Of a stretch of DNA of 64,000 bases, positions 43,401-54,586 are shown piece by piece. The notes under the pieces were generated by a model. The model did no database searches. It had not been told where the DNA came from and saw nothing but the letters and a program-made list of their open reading frames with translations. The stretch is taken from contig CAZVHA010000002.1 of NCBI GenBank assembly GCA_964626905.1, positions 62,001 through 126,000 of the forward strand, in the 5' to 3' direction. The position numbers were made by a program, and so were the translations under genes. Position 1 is the first letter of the stretch; every line of letters begins with the position of its first letter. The stretch is from REEB52 sp964626905 (GTDB lineage: Bacteria; Chlamydiota; Chlamydiia; Chlamydiales; SM23-39).

Positions 43401-43565
43401 GTTGTTAACTTCCTTCAAATCGGAAAACCCGAAGAGAAGAGAAAAAAGATGGCGAGACCATCTGCCCGATCTTGACAGTAGAAATAGAGAAGAGTGTTCA
43501 AAAAGAACTTAAGTTTGTGTAAGGCTTCTGAAAAGAGACCTTACTCGTCAATAGTAATTTTATTT

Positions 43566-45117
<1,552 letters not shown>

Positions 45118-45346
45118 AAGACAAGCGCAAGACCTTAGGGTCTTGCCATCTTAGGTTGGAAACTTAAGTCTAAGTTCACTCTTCTCTTTTTCTGCTGTAC
45201 AAGACTAGACAGTTAGAATTACAGGCATTAACACGAAAATTATAATTTTATAGATCAGTAGATCAAGAGTCATTTTTATTAGAGTCATTTTATTAATTTG
45301 AGTCGGCGCTTGAAGAAGGCGACAAAAGGATGTCAATAAATATTGA
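45118..45346 (+). other. 16S-23S spacer without tRNA
   Basis: 229 nt, AT-rich, containing processing-stem sequence GACAAGCGCAAGACC and its partner; no tRNA cloverleaf is seen, in contrast to many bacteria but as in other chlamydiae. Confidence 0.8.
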
Positions 45347-47332
45347 TGTCAAGTTAGTAAGGGCTGCTGGTGGATGCCTTGGCATCGAAAGGCGAAGAAG
45401 GACGCGCTAACCTGCGAAAAGTTCCGGTGAGTCGGAGAGAGGCTTTGACCCGGAAGTATCCGAATGGGGAAACCCACTAGAAGTAATATTCTAGTATTCG
45501 AGTCTGAATACATAGGACTTGGAGGCGAGACCCGCTGAAGTGAAACATCTCAGTAAGCGGAAGGAAGAGAAATCAAACGAGATTCCCTTAGTAGCGGCGA
45601 GCGAAGCGGGAATAGCCCAAACTCGGGGATTTATCCCTGAGGGTTGTAGGGCCAGCCATAACGGCTGAGGAATCTTAGCAAAAACTTTTGGAAAAAAGTG
45701 CGACACAGGGTGAAAGCCCCGTATGCGAAAAGAGGAATCAGTTAGGTTGGTACCTGAGTAGGGCCGGACACGTGAAACCCGGTCTGAATCTGGGGGGACC
45801 GCCCTCCAAGGCTAAATACTCATCGATGACCGATAGTAGACCAGTACTGCGAAGGAAAGGTGAAAAGAACCGCTGTGAGCGGAGTGAAATAGAACCTGAA
45901 ACCAGCAGCTTACAAACGGTCGGAGGCCTATGCCCTCTTTTAGGGGGAATGGCTGACGGCGTGCCTTTTGCATGATGAGCCAGCGAGTTAGGATTTATGG
46001 CAAGGTTAAGCAATGACGTTGCGAAGCCGTAGCGAAAGCGAGTGTGAATAGCGCATTTAAGTCATAAGTTCTAGACACGAAACCAACTGATCTATCCATG
46101 GCCAGGTTGAAGCAGAGGTAAAACTCTGTGGAGGACCGAACCAGTAACTGTTGAAAAAGTTTTGGATGAGCTGTGGATAGGGGTGAAAGGCCAATCAAAG
46201 TTGGAGATATCTTGTTCTCTCCGAAATAACTTTAGGGTTAGTCTTGAGCATAACTGTTGCGGGGGTAGAGCACTGGATCCACGCGGGGACCTACCGGTCT
46301 ACCAAAGGGAACCAAACTCCGAATACTGCAAGAGCGCTCGGGAAATAGACTGTGGGGGATAAGCTTCATAGTCAAAAGGGGAACAGCCCAGATCGTCGAT
46401 TAAGGCCCCAAATTCTATATTAAGTGGGTAAGGAAGTAGGGTTCCTAAAACAGTTGGGATGTTGGCTTAGAGGCAGCCATCATTTAAAGAGTGCGTAACA
46501 GCTCACCAATCGAGGGACTCTGCGCCGATAATATCCGGGACTAAAATATAGAGCCGAAATCACGGGTTTGCATCGCAAGATGCAAGCGGTAGGAGAGCGT
46601 AGTATGTGCGTCGAAGGTATACCGGAAGGAGTGCTGGAGCGCATACTAGTGAATATGCATGGCATAAGTAAACGATAAAGAAGGTGAAAATCCTTCTCGC
46701 CGAAAATCCAAGGTTTCCAGGGTAAAGTTCGTCTTCCCTGGGTTAGCCGGACCCTAAGCCGAGGCGGAAACGCGTAGGTGATGGGAAGCAGGTTAAATAT
46801 TCCTGCGCCGCCTAAGACTTAAGGCAAAGGGGTGACAAAGTAAGTTAAGCGTGCGGACTATTGGATGTCCGTTTAGCTCCGAGACTTGCCGGCAGGAAAA
46901 CCCGCCGGTGCGTGTCAGAGGGTTGACAAGGGGAACCTTCGGGGGAACCGATGACGTAGCGCGAAGCTTTCAAGAAATAACCTCTAGCTGTCGATGGCGA
47001 CCGTACCAAAACCGACACAGGTGGATGAGAAGAGTATTCTCAGGCGCGCGAGAGAACTCACGTTAAGGAACTCTGCAAACTAGCCTCGTAACTTCGGGAG
47101 AAGAGGCACCACGATGGGTGATGAAGAACATTTAGAGCCCGTCGAGGTCGCAGTGAAATGGCCCAGGCGACTGTTTAACAAAAACACAGCACTCTGCTAA
47201 TTCGTCTAAGAAGACGTATAGGGTGTGATACCTGCCCAATGCCGAAAGGTCAAAAGGAGGCGTCAGCCGTAAGGCAAAGCGCTGAATTTAAGCCCCGGTG
47301 AATGGCGGCCGTAACTATAACGGTCCTAAGGT

Positions 47333-47956
47333 TAACAGCTAGCTTTAGTAAAACCAAACCATATGCGGGAAAACCCTCAAAAACTATTCAGTACTCGTCA
47401 AAGAGTTTTGGCAGTAAAAATCTGATAGACAGGGGGGCAATCCGCAGGAAAGACTAGATAGAAAATCTAGAATCCTCAGAGACCAGATGTTTGGAGTTTG
47501 ATAATGAAATTAAGTCCAGAGTGGATTGTTGGATTTGTTGATGGTGAAGGTTGTTTTCATGTGTCAATTAACAGGCACGATGAGGTGACTATGGGGTATC
47601 AAGTACTTCCAGAATTTACTGTCGTTCAACATGAGAGTGATGTTCAGATTTTGCATGCGTTAAAGGCATATTTTGGTTGTGGTGTTGTCAGACAAAACCA
47701 CGGCGATCGTATGTGTTATCGCGTAAGAGATCAGGGGCATCTAAGAGAGATCATTCTCCCTTTTTTTGAGAAGCATTTGTTGAAGACAAAAAAACGGATG
47801 AACTTTTTGAAGTTTAGGGATGTATTGAAGATGATGGAAAGGGGTGAGCATTTGACCGACCAAGGCTTAGAGCAAATTCGGGTCATGAAGGGTCAGATGA
47901 ATCACAATCAAACTAAGATAGAGTCCGACTTCCATGGAAACATGGGGGACTAATCG
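47333..47956 (+). other. group I intron in 23S rRNA (E. coli ~1931)
   Basis: Conserved exon reads CCTAAGGT up to 47332 and resumes with AGCGAAATTCC at 47957. The intron ends in G (47956) and its 5' exon ends in U, as group I requires. Core strings are visible: P-like GCGGGAAAAC (47365-47374), Q-like AATCCGCAG (47439-47447), R-like CTCAGAGACCAGA (47475-47487) and S-like AAGATAGAGTCC (47915-47926). The homing endonuclease gene sits between R and S. Same site and ORF type as the known Simkania 23S intron. Confidence 0.93.
47504..47953 (+). CDS. LAGLIDADG homing endonuclease
   Basis: A 149-residue protein with a single LAGLIDADG motif (IVGFVDGEGCF, residues about 8-18), so it should act as a homodimer like I-CreI. 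It would cut the intronless 23S gene at the insertion site. GGAG precedes the ATG at 47504 by 7 nt; the TTG at 47498 is an alternative. Its last ~13 codons overlap the S/P7 strand and the 3' end of the ribozyme, and its stop is 3 nt before the 3' splice site. The frame is intact. Confidence 0.92.
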   Translation: MKLSPEWIVGFVDGEGCFHVSINRHDEVTMGYQVLPEFTVVQHESDVQILHALKAYFGCGVVRQNHGDRMCYRVRDQGHLREIILPFFEKHLLKTKKRMNFLKFRDVLKMMERGEHLTDQGLEQIRVMKGQMNHNQTKIESDFHGNMGD

Positions 47957-48006
<50 letters not shown>

Positions 48007-48444
48007 TCTGGGCGCTGTCTCAACGAGAGACTCGGTGAAATTGTAGTAGCAGTGAAGATGCTGTTTACCCGCAATAAGACGGAAAGACCCCGTGAACCTT
48101 TACTGTACTCTGATATGGGCTCTTGACTTGTTATATGTAGGATAGCCAGGAGGCTTTGAAGTTCTGTCGTCAGGCAGGGCAGAGCCATCGGTGAAATACT
48201 GGTTTTAACAAGTTGAGAATCTAACGTGACTCCATGAAGCTGGAGCACGGACAGTGTCAGACGGGCAGTTTTACTGGGGCGGTATCCTCCCAAAGAGTAA
48301 CGGAGGAGCCCAAAGCTTGCCTCATCGTGGTTGGTAATCACGAATCGAGCGTAAAAGTATAAGGCAGGTTGACTGCGAGACCAACAAGTCGAGCAGGTAC
48401 GAAAGTAGGGTTTAGTGATCCGGCGGTTGAAAGTGGAATCGCCG

Positions 48445-48487
<43 letters not shown>

Positions 48488-48554
48488 GCCACCAAGAGTT
48501 CATATCGACGTGGCGGTTTGGCACCTCGATGTCGACTCATCGCATCCTGGGGCT

Positions 48555-48942
48555 GGAGAAAACATAACTTCTCTCTCTAAGGGAAACTTTAGAGTAATAA
48601 ACGAGTTCAAAACGGTGAAGGCCACCATAAGAGATTATGGCGGTTAATGCCGTGGGAAAGGAGTTTTTTGAAGCAATGTATGCATCCATGTATATGGAAT
48701 GGCAGAAATTGCTGATTCATTGTCGAAGTTTAACGTACGCTCTGAGAGGCGTCGTTTAAACACAGCGGCAATGGTCAAAGAAAATATCCTCCCGTAACGA
48801 CTGATCATGGTTATTTCAGTAGCCATGTGAGATAGTAAGAGAAATAGTAGCTATCACACGATTCGCACCTAAGTTTCTATTGGTGACAATAGTAAATATG
48901 GTGAAGGCATAGTCTGGCACCTGCAGTAATGTAGGAAAACAG
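48555..48942 (+). other. second, ORF-less group I-like insertion in 23S rRNA
   Basis: Exon GCATCCTGGGGCT is followed by about 388 nt before AAAGAGGTCCCAAGGG resumes (E. coli ~2528). The insert has an S-like string AAGGCATAGTCTGG (48904-48917), with AGTC (48911-48914) able to pair with GACT at 48799-48802 as P7. Three hairpins carry GNRA loops: 48622-48643 (GAGA), 48877-48892 (GTGA) and 48920-48935 (GTAA), the last placed like P9. The last nucleotide may be G48942. Ends are uncertain by a few nt. Confidence 0.7.
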
Positions 48943-48949
48943 AAAGAGG

Positions 48950-48987
<38 letters not shown>

Positions 48988-49392
48988 CGAGTTGGGTTCA
49001 AAACGTCGTGAGACAGTTTGGTCCCTATCTGTTGCGGGCGTAGGAATTTTGAGAGGAGTTGCTTCTAGTACGAGAGGACCGAAGTGAACGAACCAATGGT
49101 GTTCCGGTTGTACTGCCAAGTGCATAGCCGGGTAGCTATGTTCGGAAAGGATAAGCGTTGAAAGCATCTAAACGCCAAGCCTCCCTCAAGATAAGAATTC
49201 CCAATGAGACCCCATGAAGATCACATGGTTGATAGGTTGGGTGTGTAAGTACAGTGATGTATTTAGCTAACCAATACTAATCGGTCCAACGACTTGACGC
49301 ATTTTTTTCGAGCCATCTTCAAGAGCCGATTCAAATTCATAAAATGAAAAGAGGCAGTTGCAAAGCTGCCTTGCCTGTAATTCTAATTTTTT

Positions 49393-49506
49393 TCTGGTGG
49401 CCATAGAGAGGGGGAAACACCTGATCCCATTCCGAACTCAGCAGTTAAGACCCTCGTCGCCGATGGTACTAGTCACAAGAGACTGGAAGAGTAGGTAGCT
49501 GCCAGA
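49393..49506 (+). rRNA. rrf: 5S ribosomal RNA
   Basis: About 114 nt with terminal stem TCTGGTGGC/GCTGCCAGA and the conserved CCATTCCGAACTCAG. Follows 23S by about 92 nt; last gene of the operon. Confidence 0.95.
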
Positions 49507-49518
49507 TTTTTTTCATCA

Positions 49519-49553
49519 CCTCAGTTGGGGCAACCCAGCTGAGGTTTTTTTTT
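49519..49553 (+). terminator. rRNA operon terminator
   Basis: An 11-bp stem (49519-49529 with 49534-49544, one G-T) with GCAA loop is followed by nine T (49545-49553). Classical intrinsic terminator, 12 bp after 5S. Confidence 0.92.
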
Positions 49554-49605
49554 GCATTTTTTCTTTCATTCATATATTCTCGCACAAAAATTTTTCAGAG
49601 GTACG

Positions 49606-51312
49606 ATGTCGATTGATTTTGTAGGGACCACCTTAAAAAAACACTTTTCTCCTAACGAATATAAAAGTGTGACCGGCCGTAAAAAGGAGATGGCCTTGCA
49701 TTTTCTCATTACCTGCTCTCAACCGTTTGAGGCTATTCAGGATTGGATTCAAAAATGCACTCAAAAAAATAAAAACTACCTGACGGCGACCGATACTTTG
49801 ACCCATGTCTACTTTCACGAGAACAAAGCCCGCTCGGAGCTTGGCCCAACCGGTTTGACGCCCTTGTCTCTTGCTGTTTTGACTGAACAATTGCCTGTCG
49901 TAGAGGCCCTTTGCGCAATACCCGTAGACCCTTCCATTGTCGATCACCGGGGGTGGGATAGTCTTCAACATGCAATTGCCAGGGGAAATCCATCTATTTT
50001 AGCTCGCATAGAAGAGGTGTATGATCGCGTTATGGCCTCTCAAGGAAATCAAATTCCGGCAAAAGAGATGCATCCCTCCTTAAGGGAGATATTGACGAAT
50101 CGTCCCAAGAGAGGGGACGAAGTTGTTCTTCGGATGATTAACTCGAAAGGAGAAATAGAAAATCTGACACAACGGCAATTCATGCAGATGAATGGGGGAG
50201 CTCGATTTTTTGATGGGATTATAGGGGCGCCCGATGCATTGTTCCAAAATTGGTATACCAAAGATTTGGGGATCCACAATTTTTTTTGCTGCTTTAAAGA
50301 GTGTTATGGGGATTATTGCAAGGAAAGACCTCCCCTTTTATTGTCAAATGAGGGGCCTGCCGGACTTGGCGTCCGAGTAGAAAAGGGGGTCGATGAGGGT
50401 AAATTAGTGGCCCTATTTGGGGCTGAATTAGAGGAGCCCGGATTTAAAGGGGGAGGAATAGAGTCAAACATATTGACCCACTGGAGAAGGATTCGAAGTT
50501 GGGCAAGTTTGGTCAATGATGGATTTCCAAACGTGGTGGAAGCTCCTATTGATCACGAGGTGGAGATGGGCGGGTTTGTCTCATTAGAACCGATTGGACC
50601 CATGGAACAACTGCTTTGTGATTCCGATTTTGCCCATCCGATAAAGTGGGGTCCGCGCCTTGAACTGAATCTAGATCGATTTAAGAAGGTATTCCCAGAT
50701 ACAAAAGCGCTAAAAAAAGCTTGGGGAGCTCTTCAAGCGGCTGCAAAGCAAAGGATTGTCTCTCCAACAGTTGCTTTTCTTCGCAAAAAAACTCAATTTT
50801 CTTACCTTTTTCACACCCCTTCCCTTTTGATCTCTTCTATTTTGATGGAGCAGTTTGATCTCGACTGGATTGAACAGAAATTTGAGAATGAGCAATTTTT
50901 GATTCTCCTTGAGATTCGTGGAGGGCTCGGGTTCGGCCTACAAGAGATCTACAAAAAAGTTTTCCAAATGGTCAAAGCGTTTCGGCTCCATCCTTTTTAT
51001 GAAGATACAAGGAAGGAGATTGCGAATCGATTTTTGAGCAATTTTCGAGCCGCCTATGGAGCTTTAGATGGCCTCCTTAAAAGGCCTTTCGAAAATCCGA
51101 CCCAATTTATGGAAGGATTTGAACGATTGTTTCAAGGGGCGGGGGCGTTCTACCGCAGGCTGGAGAATAGAAAAAGTGAAATTGCTGTCGATCAGATCTT
51201 AGCCTCACTTTCCGAAGAAGATCTGGATGTTATTAAGGCGCATACTCAATTGAGAAGTAGAGTGTTTATTTTCCCTCCTCCCGAAGAGGTTAAAAGCGAA
51301 GTTCCCCATTGA
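49606..51312 (+). CDS. ankyrin + SET-like protein, candidate effector
   Basis: A 568-residue protein without signal peptide. Residues about 75-125 show two ankyrin-like repeats (GLTPLSLAVLTEQLPVVEALC, split by one residue from the next, and GWDSLQHAIARGN). Residues about 255-375 resemble a SET fold: GLGVRVEKGVDEGKLVALFGAEL, then SLVNDGFPNVVE and SLEPIGPMEQLLCDSDF, positions of the SET pseudoknot, although the NHS and Tyr motifs are not canonical. Ankyrin-SET combinations in intracellular bacteria are host-directed effectors. The ATG at 49606 has AGAGG 5-8 nt upstream. It directly follows the rRNA terminator. Confidence 0.6.
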   Translation: MSIDFVGTTLKKHFSPNEYKSVTGRKKEMALHFLITCSQPFEAIQDWIQKCTQKNKNYLTATDTLTHVYFHENKARSELGPTGLTPLSLAVLTEQLPVVEALCAIPVDPSIVDHRGWDSLQHAIARGNPSILARIEEVYDRVMASQGNQIPAKEMHPSLREILTNRPKRGDEVVLRMINSKGEIENLTQRQFMQMNGGARFFDGIIGAPDALFQNWYTKDLGIHNFFCCFKECYGDYCKERPPLLLSNEGPAGLGVRVEKGVDEGKLVALFGAELEEPGFKGGGIESNILTHWRRIRSWASLVNDGFPNVVEAPIDHEVEMGGFVSLEPIGPMEQLLCDSDFAHPIKWGPRLELNLDRFKKVFPDTKALKKAWGALQAAAKQRIVSPTVAFLRKKTQFSYLFHTPSLLISSILMEQFDLDWIEQKFENEQFLILLEIRGGLGFGLQEIYKKVFQMVKAFRLHPFYEDTRKEIANRFLSNFRAAYGALDGLLKRPFENPTQFMEGFERLFQGAGAFYRRLENRKSEIAVDQILASLSEEDLDVIKAHTQLRSRVFIFPPPEEVKSEVPH

Positions 51313-52075
51313 CATTGATCCCGTTTTGGTTGAAGGTGCGCCATTCGACGGCAAGAGATGCCTTAGCCAAATCAAAGAGGGAAAAGCCGAGAGCCATTCC
51401 CCACTTTTTTCTCCCAGAGAGAACGGGCAAGGAAATGTCGGTCATCTCAGTTGTGTCTGGAAACCTGACAAGCGCTTTTGATTGTGCGGGCATGATCTGC
51501 GCCTCGATGTAGGTGCCATTGATATAAGGGACAAACCCATAGATGCGATAAGCGACGCCTAAGGCCAGTTGAACACTGGCATATTTGGACTGATAGTCAT
51601 TGACCACGTTGTAGGGGAGCTCTTCAATGGCGAAAAAAGTGGGATGTTGATTGGTCTCGAAGTATTTGATATCGGCCCCAAAAAACAGATCTTTATGCTT
51701 TAGGAAGACGGTTTTAAGTCCCATGCACCAAGAAAAGGCTTTTTCGGAAAAGATTTGCTCATCGATCTGCATTTGTGAGGAGCCCAAAATTCCGTAGACA
51801 TCAACTCTTCGGATGGCGTTGATCGTCGCAATCCCCGAATAAGAGGTTAGTTGATTTTTGGTATGGGTCTCTTCAGCTAAAAGAAATTTATTTTGGAACC
51901 GCTCTTTGTAGGTCCAATCTTCCATATAGCCGATTCGGCCGGTGACGCATGACGTCTCGAACCAAACGCCCTTTTCAAAAAGGGCTGGATCTGCTGGATT
52001 GCCGATGAGGAATGCGTAAGAGGGCTTCCAAACCCAAAAGGAGAAAAAGAGCGCGCGAATCCAGCGGATGGCCAT
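51290..52075 (-). CDS. chlamydial OmpA-like outer-membrane protein, short
   Basis: A 261-residue protein with signal sequence and mature N-terminus FLIGNPADPALFEKGVWFE, very like the conserved GNPAEPSLMIDG start of chlamydial MOMP. The barrel strands end with NGELRF. It is shorter than OmpA (about 390 aa) and lacks its Cys-rich loops. Start 52075 gives a proper signal; 52144 would be longer. The 3' end overlaps the SET-like gene by 23 nt on the other strand. Confidence 0.75.
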   Translation of the reverse strand: MAIRWIRALFFSFWVWKPSYAFLIGNPADPALFEKGVWFETSCVTGRIGYMEDWTYKERFQNKFLLAEETHTKNQLTSYSGIATINAIRRVDVYGILGSSQMQIDEQIFSEKAFSWCMGLKTVFLKHKDLFFGADIKYFETNQHPTFFAIEELPYNVVNDYQSKYASVQLALGVAYRIYGFVPYINGTYIEAQIMPAQSKALVRFPDTTEMTDISLPVLSGRKKWGMALGFSLFDLAKASLAVEWRTFNQNGINVNGELRF

Positions 52076-52161
52076 GGGGTCTGTATACTTGGAAAAAAAT
52101 TGTTGTGCAATAAATTCAGCTGTTTTATTGAACAAAATATACAAGGGATAGGGATTCGATC

Positions 52162-52377
52162 ATGTCGCTCGGCGAAACAATGGGGAAATTGGAAACGCTC
52201 CTTCACACCTTAAGTCAAGATTTATTGAAAGTGGTTAAGGGAAATAAGTCGGCAGCGCAAAGAGCCAGAGTGGGGACCCTCCATCTTGAGAAGGTGGGAA
52301 AGCGGTTTCGCAAGGAATCGGTCAGGGCTGAAAAAAAAGCGTCTCGCATGAAAAAAGCGAGGAAAAGAAAGCGCTAA
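52162..52377 (+). CDS. hctA: histone H1-like DNA-binding protein Hc1
   Basis: A 71-residue Lys/Arg-rich protein. Its N-terminus matches Hc1 of Chlamydia closely: METLL-type helix, LLKVVKGNKSAAQRARV, LEKVGKRFRKESVRAEKK. Hc1 compacts the chromosome in elementary bodies. It is shorter than Hc1 of C. trachomatis (about 125 aa), lacking most of the basic tail. Genes hctA-rlmD-yajC match the CT743-741 order as I recall it. Confidence 0.88.
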   Translation: MSLGETMGKLETLLHTLSQDLLKVVKGNKSAAQRARVGTLHLEKVGKRFRKESVRAEKKASRMKKARKRKR

Positions 52378-52397
52378 ATCCCCTATAATCGCCCTCC

Positions 52398-53744
52398 GTG
52401 GAAGCTACCATTCAATCATTTTCTCTCAAAGGATACGGGGTTGCAGATGCAGTGGAGATTGCCCATACTGTTCCGGGCGATCGGATTCTCTTTGAATTGA
52501 CCCGCAAAAAAAGGCTCCCCCAAAAGGGGCGGTTGTTGGAAGTGTTGGCCCCCTCTCCGGATCGGGTCTTACCAAAATGCGCCCATGCCCATATGTGTGG
52601 GGGGTGTTCTTGGCAACAAATGGGCTATGCTGCCCAGATCCGGGAGAAAGAAAAAAGGGTCAAAAGCGCCTTTCAAAGGGAGGTAGAGCCTATGCTCTTG
52701 AGCCCGAAAATATTTGAATACCGCAATAAAATGGAGTTCACTTTCTCGGAAAATCGGGCGGGTCAAAAGTTTTTAGGCTTGATGATTGCCCAAGCGGAGC
52801 CCTACGTTTTCAACCTCGCCGAATGCCACCTCACGAGCAGCTGGTTTGCAAGGGTCGTCGCTTCCGTGCGCGCATGGTGGGAGGCCTCGACACTCCAAGC
52901 CTATTTTCCCCCGGCAGATAGAGGCGCCTTGCGCTATTTGACCCTGAGAGAAGGGGTGAGGACCGATCAAAAAATGGTCATCCTCAATGTTTCTGGGAAT
53001 CCCGAGTACGCCCTGGCTCGCGCCGAGCTCGATCAATTTTGCGCAGCGATTCAAAAGGAGCTGGGGGAAGAAACTTCCATTTTTTTGCGCATTCACCAGA
53101 CAAAAAAGGGGCGTCCCACCCAGTTCTTTGAAATGCATCTCAAAGGCCCAGATCACATCATGGAGGAGCTCCATCTCGAAAATGGAAAACTGACCTTCAA
53201 AATCAGCCCGAGCTCCTTTTTTCAACCCAATACCCTCGCTGCAGAAATCCTTTACAATACCGCCCTTTCGATGATTCCAAAAGCGGGGCTCGTCTACGAT
53301 CTTTACTGTGGAACCGCAGCTTTGGGGATGGGGGTCGCATCGAAAGCAAGGCAAGTGATCGGCATTGAGCTGAGCCCCGAGGCGGTGATCGATGCTGAAG
53401 AGAATATCAAGCGCAATCAAATTCAAAATATGACTGTCTTTCAAGGAGATGTGGGGAAAACGATCACCGCTTTGATGGGGGAGAGCTCCTTTCAAAGGCC
53501 CGACCTCGCCATTGTCGATCCTCCGAGAGCGGGGCTCGATCCGCTAGCTCTTTCTCATTTGAAAACGCTTTCCCCTTCAAAAATTGTCTATATCTCTTGC
53601 AATCCGCTTACGCAAGCTGAGAATGTCGAAGAACTTTTTAAAGCAGGATATGAATTAAAACGATTACAACCTATCGATCAGTTTCCCCATACCTATCACA
53701 TAGAGAATATCGCTTTATTAGAAAAAGGGTCAAACCCTTCATAA
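52398..53744 (+). CDS. 23S rRNA (uracil-C5)-methyltransferase, RumA/RlmD family
   Basis: A 448-residue enzyme with a TRAM-like N-terminus, an Fe-S cluster Cys set (KCAHAHMCGGCSWQ plus a later Cys), SAM motif VYDLYCGTAALGMGVA, and catalytic Cys in YISCNPLTQ. It methylates U1939 or another 23S uridine. GTG 52398 is the start; it is 20 bp after hctA. Upstream 54 bp contain no separate promoter, so it may be cotranscribed with hctA. Confidence 0.9.
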   Translation: MEATIQSFSLKGYGVADAVEIAHTVPGDRILFELTRKKRLPQKGRLLEVLAPSPDRVLPKCAHAHMCGGCSWQQMGYAAQIREKEKRVKSAFQREVEPMLLSPKIFEYRNKMEFTFSENRAGQKFLGLMIAQAEPYVFNLAECHLTSSWFARVVASVRAWWEASTLQAYFPPADRGALRYLTLREGVRTDQKMVILNVSGNPEYALARAELDQFCAAIQKELGEETSIFLRIHQTKKGRPTQFFEMHLKGPDHIMEELHLENGKLTFKISPSSFFQPNTLAAEILYNTALSMIPKAGLVYDLYCGTAALGMGVASKARQVIGIELSPEAVIDAEENIKRNQIQNMTVFQGDVGKTITALMGESSFQRPDLAIVDPPRAGLDPLALSHLKTLSPSKIVYISCNPLTQAENVEELFKAGYELKRLQPIDQFPHTYHIENIALLEKGSNPS

Positions 53745-53803
53745 TTCTTGCTAGAAAGGAGTATTTCAGGCATTCTAGACCTGAAAAACAAAAGGAATTT
53801 TTT

Positions 53804-54178
53804 ATGCTCGGAAAATCTTTACTATTACTCGCACCTGTCGCTGCTGTGTTTGCCCAAGAGGGGTCTACGACACCTGGCGGGGGGCTCACACAGACCCTCA
53901 TTATGATTGGAATTGCGCTAGTTTTTTTCTATTTTATTTTATGGCGTCCGGAGCAAAAGCGGCGTAAAACGGCTGAGCAAATGCGCAGCTCTTTGAAAAA
54001 AGGGGATCGGGTCACAGCGATGGGGATCATTGGGAAAGTAGAAAAAATCCAAGACCAAACGGTGATTCTCAAAATGGTCGATGGGGCAAAGATCGAGTTT
54101 CTCAAAGGGGCGATTACAGATGTTCAAGCATCGACAGACGAGCAGCCGAGTAAAGAACCGGCATCTGAATCACAATAG
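53804..54178 (+). CDS. yajC: Sec translocase accessory protein YajC
   Basis: A 124-residue protein with one membrane segment (about 24-46, LIMIGIALVFFYFILWRPEQ) and the conserved RPEQKRRK that follows. YajC associates with SecDF. Convergent with the next gene, overlapping by 9 nt. Confidence 0.92.
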   Translation: MLGKSLLLLAPVAAVFAQEGSTTPGGGLTQTLIMIGIALVFFYFILWRPEQKRRKTAEQMRSSLKKGDRVTAMGIIGKVEKIQDQTVILKMVDGAKIEFLKGAITDVQASTDEQPSKEPASESQ

Positions 54179-54586
54179 ATCTTTGAGGGAAAAAACGGTG
54201 GGCGTCTCCCTTTTTGAAAAAAGGAAATAGGCGCTTGCGATAAGTCCTACAACGAGAATCCCTATCATTGCAATCTGTCGGGCATAGTTCCATCGACGGG
54301 GCGGTGCTTTGACCGGGAGGAGGGCTGGGGTGATGGGGGCTTCTTCTTCGTCGCTCTCTGCAGAGGAGGCGGAGCTTTCGTCTTCTTCTTTGATCCATTC
54401 GATTTCACGCGGGGTAGAAGGATAGCGATGCTTTTCGTCATCGTCATTTTCAACCATTGGGTTAGACAAGGGTTTCTCTAGCATGGCACCGAGAACCTTG
54501 GTGATTTGGCGCATCAGCTCGAGATCTTGCGGGGACAAATGAGAAAGATCCAGGGTTGCTAATCGATCTAGTTGGATCGTCATCAT
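54170..54586 (-). CDS. small single-pass membrane protein
   Basis: A 138-residue acidic protein (DESSASSAESDEEE) with one membrane segment near residues 107-129 (YARQIAMIGILVVGLIASAY). It is translationally coupled (ATGA, 54583-54586) to the large coiled-coil gene before it, so the two are probably partners. No known family; chlamydia-restricted type. Confidence 0.6.
   Translation of the reverse strand: MMTIQLDRLATLDLSHLSPQDLELMRQITKVLGAMLEKPLSNPMVENDDDEKHRYPSTPREIEWIKEEDESSASSAESDEEEAPITPALLPVKAPPRRWNYARQIAMIGILVVGLIASAYFLFSKRETPTVFSLKDLL

Larger units (their letters stand above)
42974..43565. other. intergenic region between MOMP-like gene and rRNA operon
   Basis: About 590 bp without a gene. 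It must hold the promoter of the MOMP-like gene (minus strand) and of the rRNA operon (plus strand). It contains the 24-bp inverted repeat at 43192-43250. The GTAGTATGTTG-like string occurs near 43122 and, as TTTAGTATGTTG, near 43395. Confidence 0.6.

Noticed and set aside
45118..45346. A tRNA gene in the 16S-23S spacer
   Set aside because: No cloverleaf or T-arm motif (GGTTCGAATCC-type) is present in the spacer.
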